In this document: piece by piece, positions 25,901-34,164 of the stretch
Numbering within the stretch: the stretch's first letter is position 1
How the letters are laid out: the number at the start of each line of letters is the position of its first letter
Origin: JBDKGV01 sp039798005
Lineage (GTDB): Bacteria > Fibrobacterota > Fibrobacteria > UBA5070
Length of the DNA: 38,036 nt
Reading direction: 5' to 3'
Assembly (NCBI GenBank): GCA_039798005.1
Contig: JBDKGV010000003.1
Span: 1-38,036, forward strand
Notes under the pieces: generated by a model
The model's input: the letters and a program-made list of their open reading frames with translations, nothing else
Told to the model about the DNA's origin: nothing
The model's database searches: none
Translations under genes and position numbers: made by a program

Positions 25901-28619
25901 CACGCTCAAGGATACGCTCCCGGTCTCCGGCAGCATGCGCATCGAGTTGAAGATGGACAATTCGAACTGGAACCCGATCCCCTTCTCGACGTTCAAGGAT
26001 GGATGGTCGTTCACGTCCCATGCCTCGCCACCCGATCCGAAGCCGTTCGCCGGGATCAACATGGTAAACCTGTGGGATGGCCCGGAACAGATCGAGACGC
26101 GTGCAGGGGCCAACCAAGTGACGTACGTCGACGATCCGTACATCACGGCCCATTTCCAAGGCGAGCACATCTACGGCTATCCTCCCGATGGAGCCAAGCC
26201 CAAGGTGTTTCGCACCACGGCATTCCGTTTTGCCAAGCCCTTGCCGACCCCTGCCGTGTCGGTCAAGCAGGACAGCTTGCCGGTGCATTTCCTGGGGCAG
26301 ACATGGAGCTTCCCGGATGTGGTGAAGGCGGACTGGCAGGTGGATGCGCCGGTTCTTCGGCCTGCCGCTCCGCTTGCCAATCAGAAGGATTCGATCGAAT
26401 TCAAGCACGACACCGTGGAAACGGACGGCGCGACGAGCCATGAGTTCGCCTTCTGGGGCGATCGCGATTCGACCTACTGTTCCTGCGCCTGGCAGCGCTA
26501 CACCGTGGTCACGGATACGATGAAGGCGCCTCCCCGCAAGCTGACGCTGACATGGGATCCGACCGGACCTGTCGATGCGTGGAGCGGCACGCGCAGGCAG
26601 GCGTTGAAGGTCTCGCTGCGCGACAGCGCCGGTGTCCTGGATACGACGGTTTCCGTCCAGTTGGGAAGTTCAAGCGCCGGAACCGGAGCGAAGTTCTGGG
26701 ACGGCTCGACGGGCGGGAGCGAAATCTCGCGCATCACCCTTTCGCATGGCGAGGCGACGCTGTGGGTGTCGGATGCCGCCGCCGAGGTGGTCACGCTCAC
26801 GGCCAGCGCAAGCATCGTCGGATCGACCTTGCCGGTGGCAAGCGTCAAGGTCAACTTCCAAGCCGCTCCGCCATGGCCCTTGATCGACAGCGCATGGACG
26901 AGGGACAGCGCCTGCTCCGGTTCGCCGAGCCAAGTCGTGGTGCGCCTGTCCACGCGGCTTTCGTCGGAGAATGTCGTGACAGGTGCCAACCTGATCCTGG
27001 ACGGGAAATCCTTCCCGCTGGCCAAGGATTCGATCCGTGTGGCCGCGGACTCGTTGCGCATCCATCTTGGGCTTGTTCCGGGATCGGTCAGCGGCAGCGC
27101 GGTATCCGGAACGGTGGGGCTCGAGCTGCGGGCCACCGGCGGTGGGCGCGATACGTCCGTGATGGTGACGGGCACGGTGATGGACCGCATCGGTCCGCGC
27201 CTGGAGGTCGCACGCATCATGGAAGCGGCGGCATCGTTCGATACGCGGGATACGCTGTATCTCCAGTTCAGCGAAGCGGTGCGCATGGCCAGCCTTCCTC
27301 TGGTCCTGCCGACGCTTCCCAATCCTGCAACCCCGGTTTCGATGAACGCGATGGATACGACGGGGAGGCTCTGGCAGCTGGTCGTGTCCCCCTCCCAGCT
27401 TCTTTCGGCGGGAATGCTGGTCAAGGCCTCCGCGACATCGGTGCAGGACCTTGCCGGCAACCGGGCCGTGGAGTGTGCCGATGCCGTGGTGCTGCAGCAA
27501 AGCTGGCGGCCGGTCCCGATCTCCGGCAGCACCATCCGATCGAGTCAGGACGATGGGCGGGCCGACCGGATTCGCGTGAGCTTCCGGCGCAAGCTTCGCG
27601 CCCAGGACGTTCCCGACAGTCTCCAAGCCTTCTGGGGCGCGGGTGAAAAGCGGACGCTGGTCACCGCTCAAGGTTGGATCGTCTCGCCGGACAGTCTTTC
27701 GCTGGATGCCTCGATCGCCTTCCCGTGGGGAGCGACCAGCAGCGACGGAAGCGCTCGCTCGGGAGTGCTGCGCTTCTTCGCGCCGGGTGCCCTGATGGCG
27801 ACCGAGATCGGTTTGCAGGATTCCGTGGGCGTCGTGCTGATCGCTGCCGAAGTGCGCTTTGGCAAGGACGGGGCGACGGACACGCTCAAGTTGACCTTCT
27901 CCGAGCCGGTCGATCCCGCAAGCCGTGCGAGCGTGAGCTTGAATGCTGCGGGGAATCTGCTGCAAGGGTCCTTGGAGGGTACGGGAAGCGCCGAGCGGTG
28001 GAATCTGCTGCTGCGAGCCGATTCCCTGGGCTTGCGGCGTGGGGACTCCCTGCGCGCATCGCCCCGGTCCTTGGGCGGGGCCGCGGACGAATCCGGCATC
28101 GCGAACGAATCCAGTTGGAAATGGGCGCAACTGACCTTCGGTCCCCGTCCGCCCGTGTTCCTGCTGGAGGAGCGCAATCCCCTGATGACGTACAAGGGGT
28201 GGACCTTCGGAAGCGAGGCGCCGCTGCGGTCATTGGTCAGGTCGGCCACGGACACGTCGTGGTCCACCTTGAACGGGCAGGCCCTTTCGGCCGAGGAAAG
28301 CCAGAGGGTGCTTGGAATCGGGGTCGTGGCCAACGAATGCGTCGATGGATTCGTGGTGATCTACGACAATCTGGGGACCTACGTGTCTTCGCTTGAGCTT
28401 GGCGATCTGCGCAAAGCCTGTGAGGAAGGCAAGATTCCCACGGATCAAGGCGGGCGCTACGAGGCGTGGATCGCTTGGGATGGCCGGTCGTTCAAGCGGG
28501 AGGTCGTGGCCAGCGGCGTCTATACGTTGCGCCTGGTGACGCGTCGAGGCCTTGAGCCGCCACAACTGGAATCGATCAGCAACCAGCTTTTCCGGTTCGG
28601 CTGGAAAAAGAAGAAGTAG
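22908..28619 (+). CDS. Giant secreted GH9 cellulase, tandem paralogue
   Basis: This 1903-residue exported GH9 protein starts at ATG 22908 with AAGGA upstream; its signal peptide ends at AQA (residue 20). An in-frame start at 22857 precedes the stem-loop and would spoil the signal peptide. The Ig domain begins HPIRVNQVGYR (residue 44). The GH9 domain covers about 165-695: GGWHDCGDH with Asp211/Asp214, QHPHNRAANPEG at 631-642 and TETCIDFSA with catalytic Glu680. Fn3-like domains span 706-800 and 806-900. A CBM3-like candidate spans 903-1095 (ELRVYF, MRIELKMDNSNWN, DPYITAHFQGEHIYG). Later come an Ig-like domain near 1225-1330 and about four Big_5/SbsA-like repeats (DTLKLTFSEPV). The C-terminus has the FlgD-like SGVYTLRLVTRR and the tail FRFGWKKKK. 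The order matches the upstream paralogue, but most of the sequence has diverged, so the duplication is old and the substrates may differ. Confidence 0.93.
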   Translation: MKLVKALMLAVTAFWGSAQAADIDNTCASCSRRLLDSLNYHAIHPIRVNQVGYRTVDSKKTAFVAATVATPKSDAFQVIDSTGKVAYSGNLKSLGKFDGLKARMLIKGYYNSINVLYTMGDSTVPAQAEYLWKAEFGGLTKDGLYRVVVANDTSLPFGIRETVYNDVFETSLKFFGAQRCGNTDSWFHKACHTKDGSALGSPGELHGGWHDCGDHGKYGETVGYAATMLALAYTSFPRKAEDRFGASYADTIPFGNDGVPDLLWEAKIGADYIYRLYKRSKTDGLIAKNDMYHSVGNGPGMDHLFWDRPEYQDAQALNKGGPDRPVTPSIGGNVAGMFITSLALVGAGWEPFDPVYAKQLRDAAIDIYDNVLIKKRFTKTSEPCCYDGGGQVQDDPAMAAVSLWYATGQSRFGYDLFQNKAYGNNPGSVYSPGMFAAGFLGNGPIVAGGGMTAGYFDLGGWTTDFQQSNQLALYAFGKLILKDSATAAKYGIGPVLRDSLLLDVVIGVKRGISIGSNGSDKTSFPGINVDQPYHGVFTSAGWGFNRYNMGKVTELFLYWDLAQTTRYWEKMKGKTVPGRLTRPEIKSYVDGWKDAIDSTYLQIGTDNLNYQLGVNPWDLSFVMGAGSKNLQHPHNRAANPEGYNAGGVPYAYKVPEGALMGGCKPGSLLKDYWLDYTVTETCIDFSAQLIFPTLILSKDLPPDNEGPLFQNVTVVQVSDSSAIITWQTNELSRDTLFYSIFPNGPAMGHVVVSLAKNKSVTLTGLQPNTTYYFRFKGMDIYRNETFDDNRGRDYQFKTTTKAVPPPKIFDIKVCNIRADRATVFWWTDVVAPSAVEFAPEAGNFATTKLRVEGDDEGIPGRFHKVTLKGLKPGTAYRYDVISGLAKGDSTGLHHRFVTTPDFADYTIQMKATKKNYTTSGQGAHFYLLVANNEPRPYVGLELRVYFKADATTAKSIVVHSSDNGIFGGGGTMLGGPVNLTFGTAQPYGTSGNVWYLPITLKDTLPVSGSMRIELKMDNSNWNPIPFSTFKDGWSFTSHASPPDPKPFAGINMVNLWDGPEQIETRAGANQVTYVDDPYITAHFQGEHIYGYPPDGAKPKVFRTTAFRFAKPLPTPAVSVKQDSLPVHFLGQTWSFPDVVKADWQVDAPVLRPAAPLANQKDSIEFKHDTVETDGATSHEFAFWGDRDSTYCSCAWQRYTVVTDTMKAPPRKLTLTWDPTGPVDAWSGTRRQALKVSLRDSAGVLDTTVSVQLGSSSAGTGAKFWDGSTGGSEISRITLSHGEATLWVSDAAAEVVTLTASASIVGSTLPVASVKVNFQAAPPWPLIDSAWTRDSACSGSPSQVVVRLSTRLSSENVVTGANLILDGKSFPLAKDSIRVAADSLRIHLGLVPGSVSGSAVSGTVGLELRATGGGRDTSVMVTGTVMDRIGPRLEVARIMEAAASFDTRDTLYLQFSEAVRMASLPLVLPTLPNPATPVSMNAMDTTGRLWQLVVSPSQLLSAGMLVKASATSVQDLAGNRAVECADAVVLQQSWRPVPISGSTIRSSQDDGRADRIRVSFRRKLRAQDVPDSLQAFWGAGEKRTLVTAQGWIVSPDSLSLDASIAFPWGATSSDGSARSGVLRFFAPGALMATEIGLQDSVGVVLIAAEVRFGKDGATDTLKLTFSEPVDPASRASVSLNAAGNLLQGSLEGTGSAERWNLLLRADSLGLRRGDSLRASPRSLGGAADESGIANESSWKWAQLTFGPRPPVFLLEERNPLMTYKGWTFGSEAPLRSLVRSATDTSWSTLNGQALSAEESQRVLGIGVVANECVDGFVVIYDNLGTYVSSLELGDLRKACEEGKIPTDQGGRYEAWIAWDGRSFKREVVASGVYTLRLVTRRGLEPPQLESISNQLFRFGWKKKK

Positions 28620-28643
28620 CCGGTCACGGGGAATTCCGATGGC

Positions 28644-28675
28644 AATGGCAGGGTGGACGACGCCCTGCCATTTTT
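28644..28675 (+). terminator. Rho-independent terminator after second cellulase gene
   Basis: AATGGCAGGG at 28644-28653 pairs perfectly with CCCTGCCATT at 28663-28672 around a 9-base loop, and a run of five T's (28671-28675) follows. It is a textbook intrinsic terminator and should close the cellulase transcript. Confidence 0.9.
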
Positions 28676-28783
28676 CGTGCATGGAACACGAATTCCGGTG
28701 TCTTCCGGGTTGCCGCCGCCTCCGAGCCGAGGCAAATGAATCGTCATCGGATGTCAGAATGCTGGCGGACTGGCCTGTGGCCG

Positions 28784-28792
28784 TGATAAGAT
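28784..28792 (+). promoter_or_regulatory. Extended -10 promoter-like element upstream of hybrid kinase gene
   Basis: TG-A-TAAGAT at 28784-28792 is an extended -10-like element 6 bases before ATG 28799, placing the expected RNA start at or next to that ATG. There is no recognisable -35 box. Either the mRNA is leaderless, or translation begins at a downstream ATG such as 28844, which has AAGG 5 bases before it. The rest of the 28676-28783 gap shows nothing recognisable. Confidence 0.35.
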
Positions 28793-28798
28793 CCAAGG

Positions 28799-31700
28799 AT
28801 GGAGTCGCCATTGCAACCGGGGATGGGCACGCGCAAGGTGCGTATGCGTCATTGGCTCATGCTCAGGATGGGCTTCATCGCCGTGGGCCTGGTCTCCATG
28901 ATGTCGTTCCTGAACTACCAATTCCTGGCAAAACCCGCATCGACGGCGCTTCAGGTCAGTGAATTCGATGCCGCCTCCCATCTGGCCAAGTTGCGCAGCG
29001 AGGCGATCGTCCAGTCGGTCGAGCGCAAGCTGGAGCTGCTGGAGCGGCAAATGGGCGCCAATTCGTCCCCCCTATCGGATGCGACATGGTTTCGACGCGC
29101 CGCCGGCGCCTTGATGGCCGAGTCGCAGGAGCTGGATGGTGTGGTCATGGCCGACAGCTCCGGACAAAGCCGATCCTTGCTGCGCAAGGATGGCCGGTGG
29201 ATCGAGCGATGGGTCGGGCACAGGGATGCCGGCACGAGACTTTGCGAGATGGACAGCCTGCTTTTGAAGGCCGGTGCTTGCCGTGACTCCACGGACGAGC
29301 GATTCGATGCGAGTTCACGGGAATGGTTCCGCTTGGCGCAAGGTGCCGGTGGGAGACTGGCTTGGAGCGATCCCTACAAGTTCGCCTACAACGGGAAGTA
29401 TGGAATCACGCTGGCGCGTTCGTTCCGGGACGCCGCCGGGAGGGTGCGCGTGGTGGGATTGCACCTGCTGTTGGAACGTCAGATGCAGGTCACGCGTACC
29501 GTCTCGTTGGGAAAACGGGGCTTCGTCTTCCTCGCCAGCGGCTCCGGAAAGCTGCTGACCCTTCCTCGTGGGAGGGGCGACTCGAGTTGGATCCTGAAGC
29601 CCTTGCAGGAGATCGACGATCCGATCCTTCCTGTGGCCTATGCCACTGCCGTCGCCGGAAGGTCGAGGGAGCCGCAGCGGTATTTCCGCATCGCGGGGGA
29701 GGACTGGATCGTCAAGGCCTCTCCCATCCAATCCAGCGGTCGGGGCTCGATGATCCTGGCGGTGGCGCCACAAGGCGAATATGATGGAAACCTGCGGCGG
29801 TCGGTCTTGCTGCTGCTGGGCGGCTGTGCCGTGCTGCTTTTCCTGGCGGCATGGTTCGCGCATCGCCTGACAAGCGTCCTGACGCGGCAACTCGATGCGC
29901 TGGGGCAGCAGGTCGAGCAGATCGGGAACCTCGACTTCTCGACGTCCATATCGATCGATACGCCTTGGCTGGAGTTGGAGCGGCTGGCGGTGGCCCATGA
30001 CGCCATGCGGACCATCCTTGATCAGACGACCGCGAACATGGAGGAGGAGATCCAGCAGAAGACGGCCCAGCTGCGGAAGTTCTACCTGACCATCGAGCAG
30101 AGTCCCTTCGCCGTCCTGATCACGGACAGGGCAGGGATCATCGAGTACGCCAATCCCTTCGCGCAGCGCACCAGCGGATATTCGCAGGAGGAGCTGATCG
30201 GGAAGAACCCTCGCATCCTGCGTTCCCCCGAGGCGGATCCGATGGCGCTGGTCGATCTCTGGGATACCATTCAGACGGGTGACGTGTGGAAGGGCGATTT
30301 CCTGAATCGCAGCAAGTACGGGAGGGACTATCTGGAATCGGCGATCGTCGCTCCGATTCACGATGGTGAACTGATCACGCATTTCGTGGCGATCAAGGAG
30401 GATGTCACCCAGATCAAGGCGGCCCAGAAGCAGCTGTCCGACCAGTTGGCGCTCTTGGAGCAGGTGCTCGATGCCATCCCCAATCCCATCTTCCTGAAGG
30501 ATTCGCGAGAGAGATACCTGCTGTGCAACCGCGCCTACGAGGAGGCCTTCGGGACGATCCGCGAATTCGTCCAGGGCAAGACGGTCATGGACTTCGCCTA
30601 CTTGACCATGGAGCAGAGGCTGTCGCGAGTCCGGGACGACAAGCGGGTCCTGGAGGACGGCGTCGAGATCAACGAGCTGGTGCAGGCCCGATTGGCCGAT
30701 GGCAGGGAGCATGACCTGATCGGGTGGTTGAAGCGGTTCCAGTTGGCGGACGGGACCGTCGGCGGGATCTTCGGGATGATGATGGACGTGAGCGAGATGA
30801 AGGCGAAGGAGCGGGAGCTGGAGGCGGCCCGCGAGGTCGCCGAGGAGGCCACGCGCACGAAGTCGTCCTTCCTGGCGAGCATGAGCCATGAGATCCGGAC
30901 CCCCATGAACGCCGTGATCGGGATGGCGCACCTTGCCTTGCGCACCAAGCTCGACTCCCAGCAGCGGGATTATGTGCAGAAGATCCACCGGGCGGCGACG
31001 GCGCTCCTTGAGATCCTCAACGACATCCTGGACTTCTCCAAGATCGAAGCCGGCAAGTTCCTGTTGGAAGCCCAGGAATTCAGCCTCTCGGACCTGCTCG
31101 CCTCGGTTGCCGATCTCCATCGCCACAAGGCCAGGGAGAAGGGGATCGAATACCTGCACCGCGTGTCCCAGCGCCTGCCGGAGCACTTCGTCGGCGACTC
31201 CCTGCGCCTTGGACAGATCCTGACAAACCTGCTCGGAAACGCCTTCAAGTTCACGGACAAGGGGGACGTCATCCTGTCGGTGGAGATGCTCGAGGACCGG
31301 GGGGATGCGCTGCTGTTGAAGTTCAGCATCCGCGACACGGGGATCGGACTGACGCAGGAGCAGCAAGGGCGGCTCTTCCAGGCGTTCTCCCAGGCCGACG
31401 ACTCGAACTCGCGCAAATACGGGGGGACGGGGCTGGGGCTTGCCATCAGCAAGCGGCTGGCCGAGCTCATGGGCGGGAGCATCGGCGTGGAAAGCGAAAC
31501 GGGCAAAGGCAGCTGCTTCTGGTTCACGGTGCAGCTCGGGACCTCCCAGGCGTCCGAATCGGCGATGCCCTTCGATTCCCTGGGGCGTCGAACCCTTGTG
31601 GTGGATGACAATCCGGTGGTCAGCGAGATCCTGGCCGCCTATCTGGTGAGCATGGGAATGGCCGCGGATCAGGCGTCCTCCGGGCGCGATGCGATGGAAA

Positions 31701-33019
31701 TGCTGGTCCGGGAAGATGCCGCGGGCAAGCCGTACGAGATTCTCTTCCTGGACCGCAAGATGCCGGGCGAGGACGGGATTCTCGTGGCAAGGCAGGTGAA
31801 GCAATCTGCGCTGAGGAAAATGCCCGCCGTGGTCATGGTGACCTCGGTGGATGAGGAGCTGCAGGCGTTGTGCCGCAGCATCCCCTTGGACGGCGTCCTG
31901 GACAAGCCGGTGTCCCCCCACGCGTTGCGTCGAACCTTGGATGATATTCTGGGCTATGAAAGCGCACCGGGCGATTCGTCGGTGGCAGCGGAGGAGTTCG
32001 GTCTGGGCGGTTTCAAGATCCTGGTCGTGGAGAACGAACCGGTGAATCAGCAGATCGCCAAGGAGTTGCTCGAGTCACAAGGAGTTGACGTGTCGATCGC
32101 CGACGACGGACAGATGGCCTTGACGATGCTCGAATCACAGGGGTACGACATCGTCCTGATGGACCTGCAGATGCCGGGCATGGACGGGTATGAGGCGACA
32201 AGGGCCCTGCGCAGCCGCGGCGTGGAGATTCCGATCCTGGCCATGACCGCAAGCGTGATGCAGGACGAGCGCGAGGCGTGCCTTGAGGCGGGAATGAACG
32301 ATCACATTGCCAAGCCCATCGAGCCGCGCAAGCTGTTCGCGACCTTGGCCCGGTGGGGTGCCCAGGGAGGCGGGGTGCCGGTGCGTCCCGTGCGTGAGGC
32401 GAAGGTCCTGTTCCCCTTGATCCGGGGGATCGAGACGGAAGACGGATTGGAACGATGCGGGGGCAACGCCGAGATGTATGCGCAGTTCCTGACGGAATTC
32501 GCCGATCGACGCCTGGACATGCAGCCCGTGCGCGAGCTCTTGGAAAAGCGCCAAGTGAGCGAGGCGAAAGTCTGGCTCCATTCCTTCAAGGGGATCGCCG
32601 GCAACTTGGGGGCCATGCCGCTCTTTGCCGCGGTTGTCGCCTTGGAGAGGTGCTTGCGCGAGGATTCCTTGGAGACGGCGATCTCCCATCTGCCACGGAT
32701 CGAGGAGATGACCGAGGAATTGCGCACGGAGATCCAGGCGAACCTTCGCCCGGACCCCCTCGATTCCCATGATCTTGAACTGCAGGAGCTTCCCGGCGAG
32801 ATCGCCAAGGTGGCAAGACTCCTGCGCGAAGCCGATGCCGATGCCGTCGAAGCCTTCGAGCGGATCCGCAAGATCTTCGGCAAGGTCCATGGCCAGAATT
32901 GGACGACCAGGCTCTCGCGCAAGATCCGCGACTACGCCTTCGATGAAGCGCTGGAACTGTTGCAGGAATTGCCAAGGCATGCGATCGGTGCCCATGGCGA
33001 CGTGGAGGAGGACGCATGA
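28799..33019 (+). CDS. Hybrid sensor histidine kinase: CACHE-PAS-PAS-HisKA-HATPase-REC-REC-HPt
   Basis: This 1406-residue membrane phosphorelay kinase has two membrane segments (about 20-40 and 334-354) flanking a periplasmic double-CACHE-like sensor. A HAMP-like linker follows, then PAS domains at about 425-540 and 548-665. The HisKA phospho-acceptor is His697 in FLASMSHEIRTPMN. The ATPase boxes are NLLGNAFKFTDKG, RDTGIGL and GGTGLGLAI. Receiver 1 begins RTLVVDDNPVV and has Asp985 (LFLDRKMPG). Receiver 2 begins KILVVENEPVN and has Asp1122 (LMDLQMPGMDG). The HPt domain carries His1261 (WLHSFKGIAGNLGA), and a final helical domain of about 90 residues follows. All phospho-residues are intact, so a full His-Asp-His-Asp relay is possible. 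The start could be 28799, 28823 or 28844; the last has the best ribosome site and keeps the first membrane helix. The stop overlaps the start of the HD-GYP regulator, the probable final target. Confidence 0.93.
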   Translation: MESPLQPGMGTRKVRMRHWLMLRMGFIAVGLVSMMSFLNYQFLAKPASTALQVSEFDAASHLAKLRSEAIVQSVERKLELLERQMGANSSPLSDATWFRRAAGALMAESQELDGVVMADSSGQSRSLLRKDGRWIERWVGHRDAGTRLCEMDSLLLKAGACRDSTDERFDASSREWFRLAQGAGGRLAWSDPYKFAYNGKYGITLARSFRDAAGRVRVVGLHLLLERQMQVTRTVSLGKRGFVFLASGSGKLLTLPRGRGDSSWILKPLQEIDDPILPVAYATAVAGRSREPQRYFRIAGEDWIVKASPIQSSGRGSMILAVAPQGEYDGNLRRSVLLLLGGCAVLLFLAAWFAHRLTSVLTRQLDALGQQVEQIGNLDFSTSISIDTPWLELERLAVAHDAMRTILDQTTANMEEEIQQKTAQLRKFYLTIEQSPFAVLITDRAGIIEYANPFAQRTSGYSQEELIGKNPRILRSPEADPMALVDLWDTIQTGDVWKGDFLNRSKYGRDYLESAIVAPIHDGELITHFVAIKEDVTQIKAAQKQLSDQLALLEQVLDAIPNPIFLKDSRERYLLCNRAYEEAFGTIREFVQGKTVMDFAYLTMEQRLSRVRDDKRVLEDGVEINELVQARLADGREHDLIGWLKRFQLADGTVGGIFGMMMDVSEMKAKERELEAAREVAEEATRTKSSFLASMSHEIRTPMNAVIGMAHLALRTKLDSQQRDYVQKIHRAATALLEILNDILDFSKIEAGKFLLEAQEFSLSDLLASVADLHRHKAREKGIEYLHRVSQRLPEHFVGDSLRLGQILTNLLGNAFKFTDKGDVILSVEMLEDRGDALLLKFSIRDTGIGLTQEQQGRLFQAFSQADDSNSRKYGGTGLGLAISKRLAELMGGSIGVESETGKGSCFWFTVQLGTSQASESAMPFDSLGRRTLVVDDNPVVSEILAAYLVSMGMAADQASSGRDAMEMLVREDAAGKPYEILFLDRKMPGEDGILVARQVKQSALRKMPAVVMVTSVDEELQALCRSIPLDGVLDKPVSPHALRRTLDDILGYESAPGDSSVAAEEFGLGGFKILVVENEPVNQQIAKELLESQGVDVSIADDGQMALTMLESQGYDIVLMDLQMPGMDGYEATRALRSRGVEIPILAMTASVMQDEREACLEAGMNDHIAKPIEPRKLFATLARWGAQGGGVPVRPVREAKVLFPLIRGIETEDGLERCGGNAEMYAQFLTEFADRRLDMQPVRELLEKRQVSEAKVWLHSFKGIAGNLGAMPLFAAVVALERCLREDSLETAISHLPRIEEMTEELRTEIQANLRPDPLDSHDLELQELPGEIAKVARLLREADADAVEAFERIRKIFGKVHGQNWTTRLSRKIRDYAFDEALELLQELPRHAIGAHGDVEEDA

Positions 33020-34110
33020 ACCATGAAATGAACACCCGCGATGCGATCGTTCTGGTCGTCGACGACACGCCGGAAAATCTGAGTCTGCTCAACGCCCTGC
33101 TCAAGGAACGCTACCGGGTCAAGATCGCCACGGGGGGGCGCAAGGCGCTTGCCATGGCCAAGGAGGCGCCACCCGACCTCATCCTTCTGGATGTGATGAT
33201 GCCGGACATGGACGGATACGAGACCTGTCGCCAATTCAAGCAGGATCCGAACCTCGCGACGATCCCGATCATTTTTCTTTCCGCCCTCGGGGAGGTCGAG
33301 GACGAGAAGCTGGGATTTGCCGTCGGTGCGGTGGATTACATCACCAAGCCCTTGAGTCCGTCGATCCTGATGGCGCGACTTTCCACCCATCTCGCCTTGA
33401 AGAAGGCCAACGACGTTCTCAGGGGAAACAGCCTCGTCCTTGAGCAGGCCGTCGCGGAGAGGACCACCGAACTGGAACGGACCCGGGAGATCACGATCCT
33501 TGCGATGGCCTCGCTTGCCGAGACCCGTGACAACGAGACCGGGAACCATCTGCACCGCACGGCGAACTACGTGAAGATCCTTGCGGAGCATCTTGCCGTG
33601 CATTCCCTCCACGGCCAGGAATTGACGGACGCCAGCATCGCACTGCTGACCCGATCCGCTCCCTTGCACGACATCGGCAAGGTGGGCATTCCCGATGCGA
33701 TCCTGCTCAAGCCCGGCAAGCTGACACCCGAGGAGTTCGAGATCATGAAACGCCACTCCGCGATCGGACGGGAGGCGATCTGCAAGGCGGAGGCCCAGCT
33801 CGGGGTGAGCGCCAACTTCCTGAGCGTGGCCAAGGAGATCGCCGGTGGCCACCATGAGAAGTGGAACGGAAGCGGTTATCCGGACGGGTTGGCGGGTTTG
33901 GACATCCCGCTCTCCGCCCGGCTCATGGCCTTGGCCGACGTGTACGACGCCTTGATCTCGAAGCGGGTTTACAAGGAATCCTTTCCGCGGGAGAAGGCCG
34001 AGGCGATCATCATGGAAGGTCAAGGGTCGCATTTCGATCCGGAGATCGTGAAGGCCTTCGTGCATCTCAAGGACCATTTCTGGGACATCGCCGAATCGTT
34101 GCTGGACTGA
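33016..34110 (+). CDS. Response regulator with HD-GYP c-di-GMP phosphodiesterase domain
   Basis: This 364-residue RpfG-type regulator has a receiver domain (about 10-125) with the acidic pair VVDDTPEN, phospho-acceptor Asp59 in LILLDVMMPDMDG, and the switch lysine in DYITKPLS. A coiled linker (about 130-160) follows. The HD-GYP domain (about 160-360) has HLHRTANYVKILAEHL, LHDIGKVGIPD with the HD pair (His218, Asp219), and GGHHEKWNGSGYPDGL with HHE and an intact GYP (287-289). Active HD-GYP proteins hydrolyse cyclic di-GMP, and all visible catalytic positions are kept. The ATG overlaps the kinase stop (ATGA), so the two are probably made together. The kinase HPt domain could phosphorylate Asp59, as in the RpfC/RpfG pair. 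The output would be lower c-di-GMP, favouring motility or altering secretion. Confidence 0.94.
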   Translation: MNHEMNTRDAIVLVVDDTPENLSLLNALLKERYRVKIATGGRKALAMAKEAPPDLILLDVMMPDMDGYETCRQFKQDPNLATIPIIFLSALGEVEDEKLGFAVGAVDYITKPLSPSILMARLSTHLALKKANDVLRGNSLVLEQAVAERTTELERTREITILAMASLAETRDNETGNHLHRTANYVKILAEHLAVHSLHGQELTDASIALLTRSAPLHDIGKVGIPDAILLKPGKLTPEEFEIMKRHSAIGREAICKAEAQLGVSANFLSVAKEIAGGHHEKWNGSGYPDGLAGLDIPLSARLMALADVYDALISKRVYKESFPREKAEAIIMEGQGSHFDPEIVKAFVHLKDHFWDIAESLLD

Positions 34111-34150
34111 ATCCGCATTCCTGACGCTGTCCGCAGGCCATCCAAACACC

Positions 34151-34156
34151 TATCTT
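34151..34156 (+). promoter_or_regulatory. -10-like box upstream of ispG
   Basis: TATCTT at 34151-34156 sits 8 bases before the ispG ATG (34165), and no Shine-Dalgarno sequence separates them. If it is the -10 box, the mRNA would be leaderless or nearly so. The same hexamer occurs 11 bases before the GT9-like gene start on the other strand. Confidence 0.3.
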
Positions 34157-34164
34157 GTCGGCCC

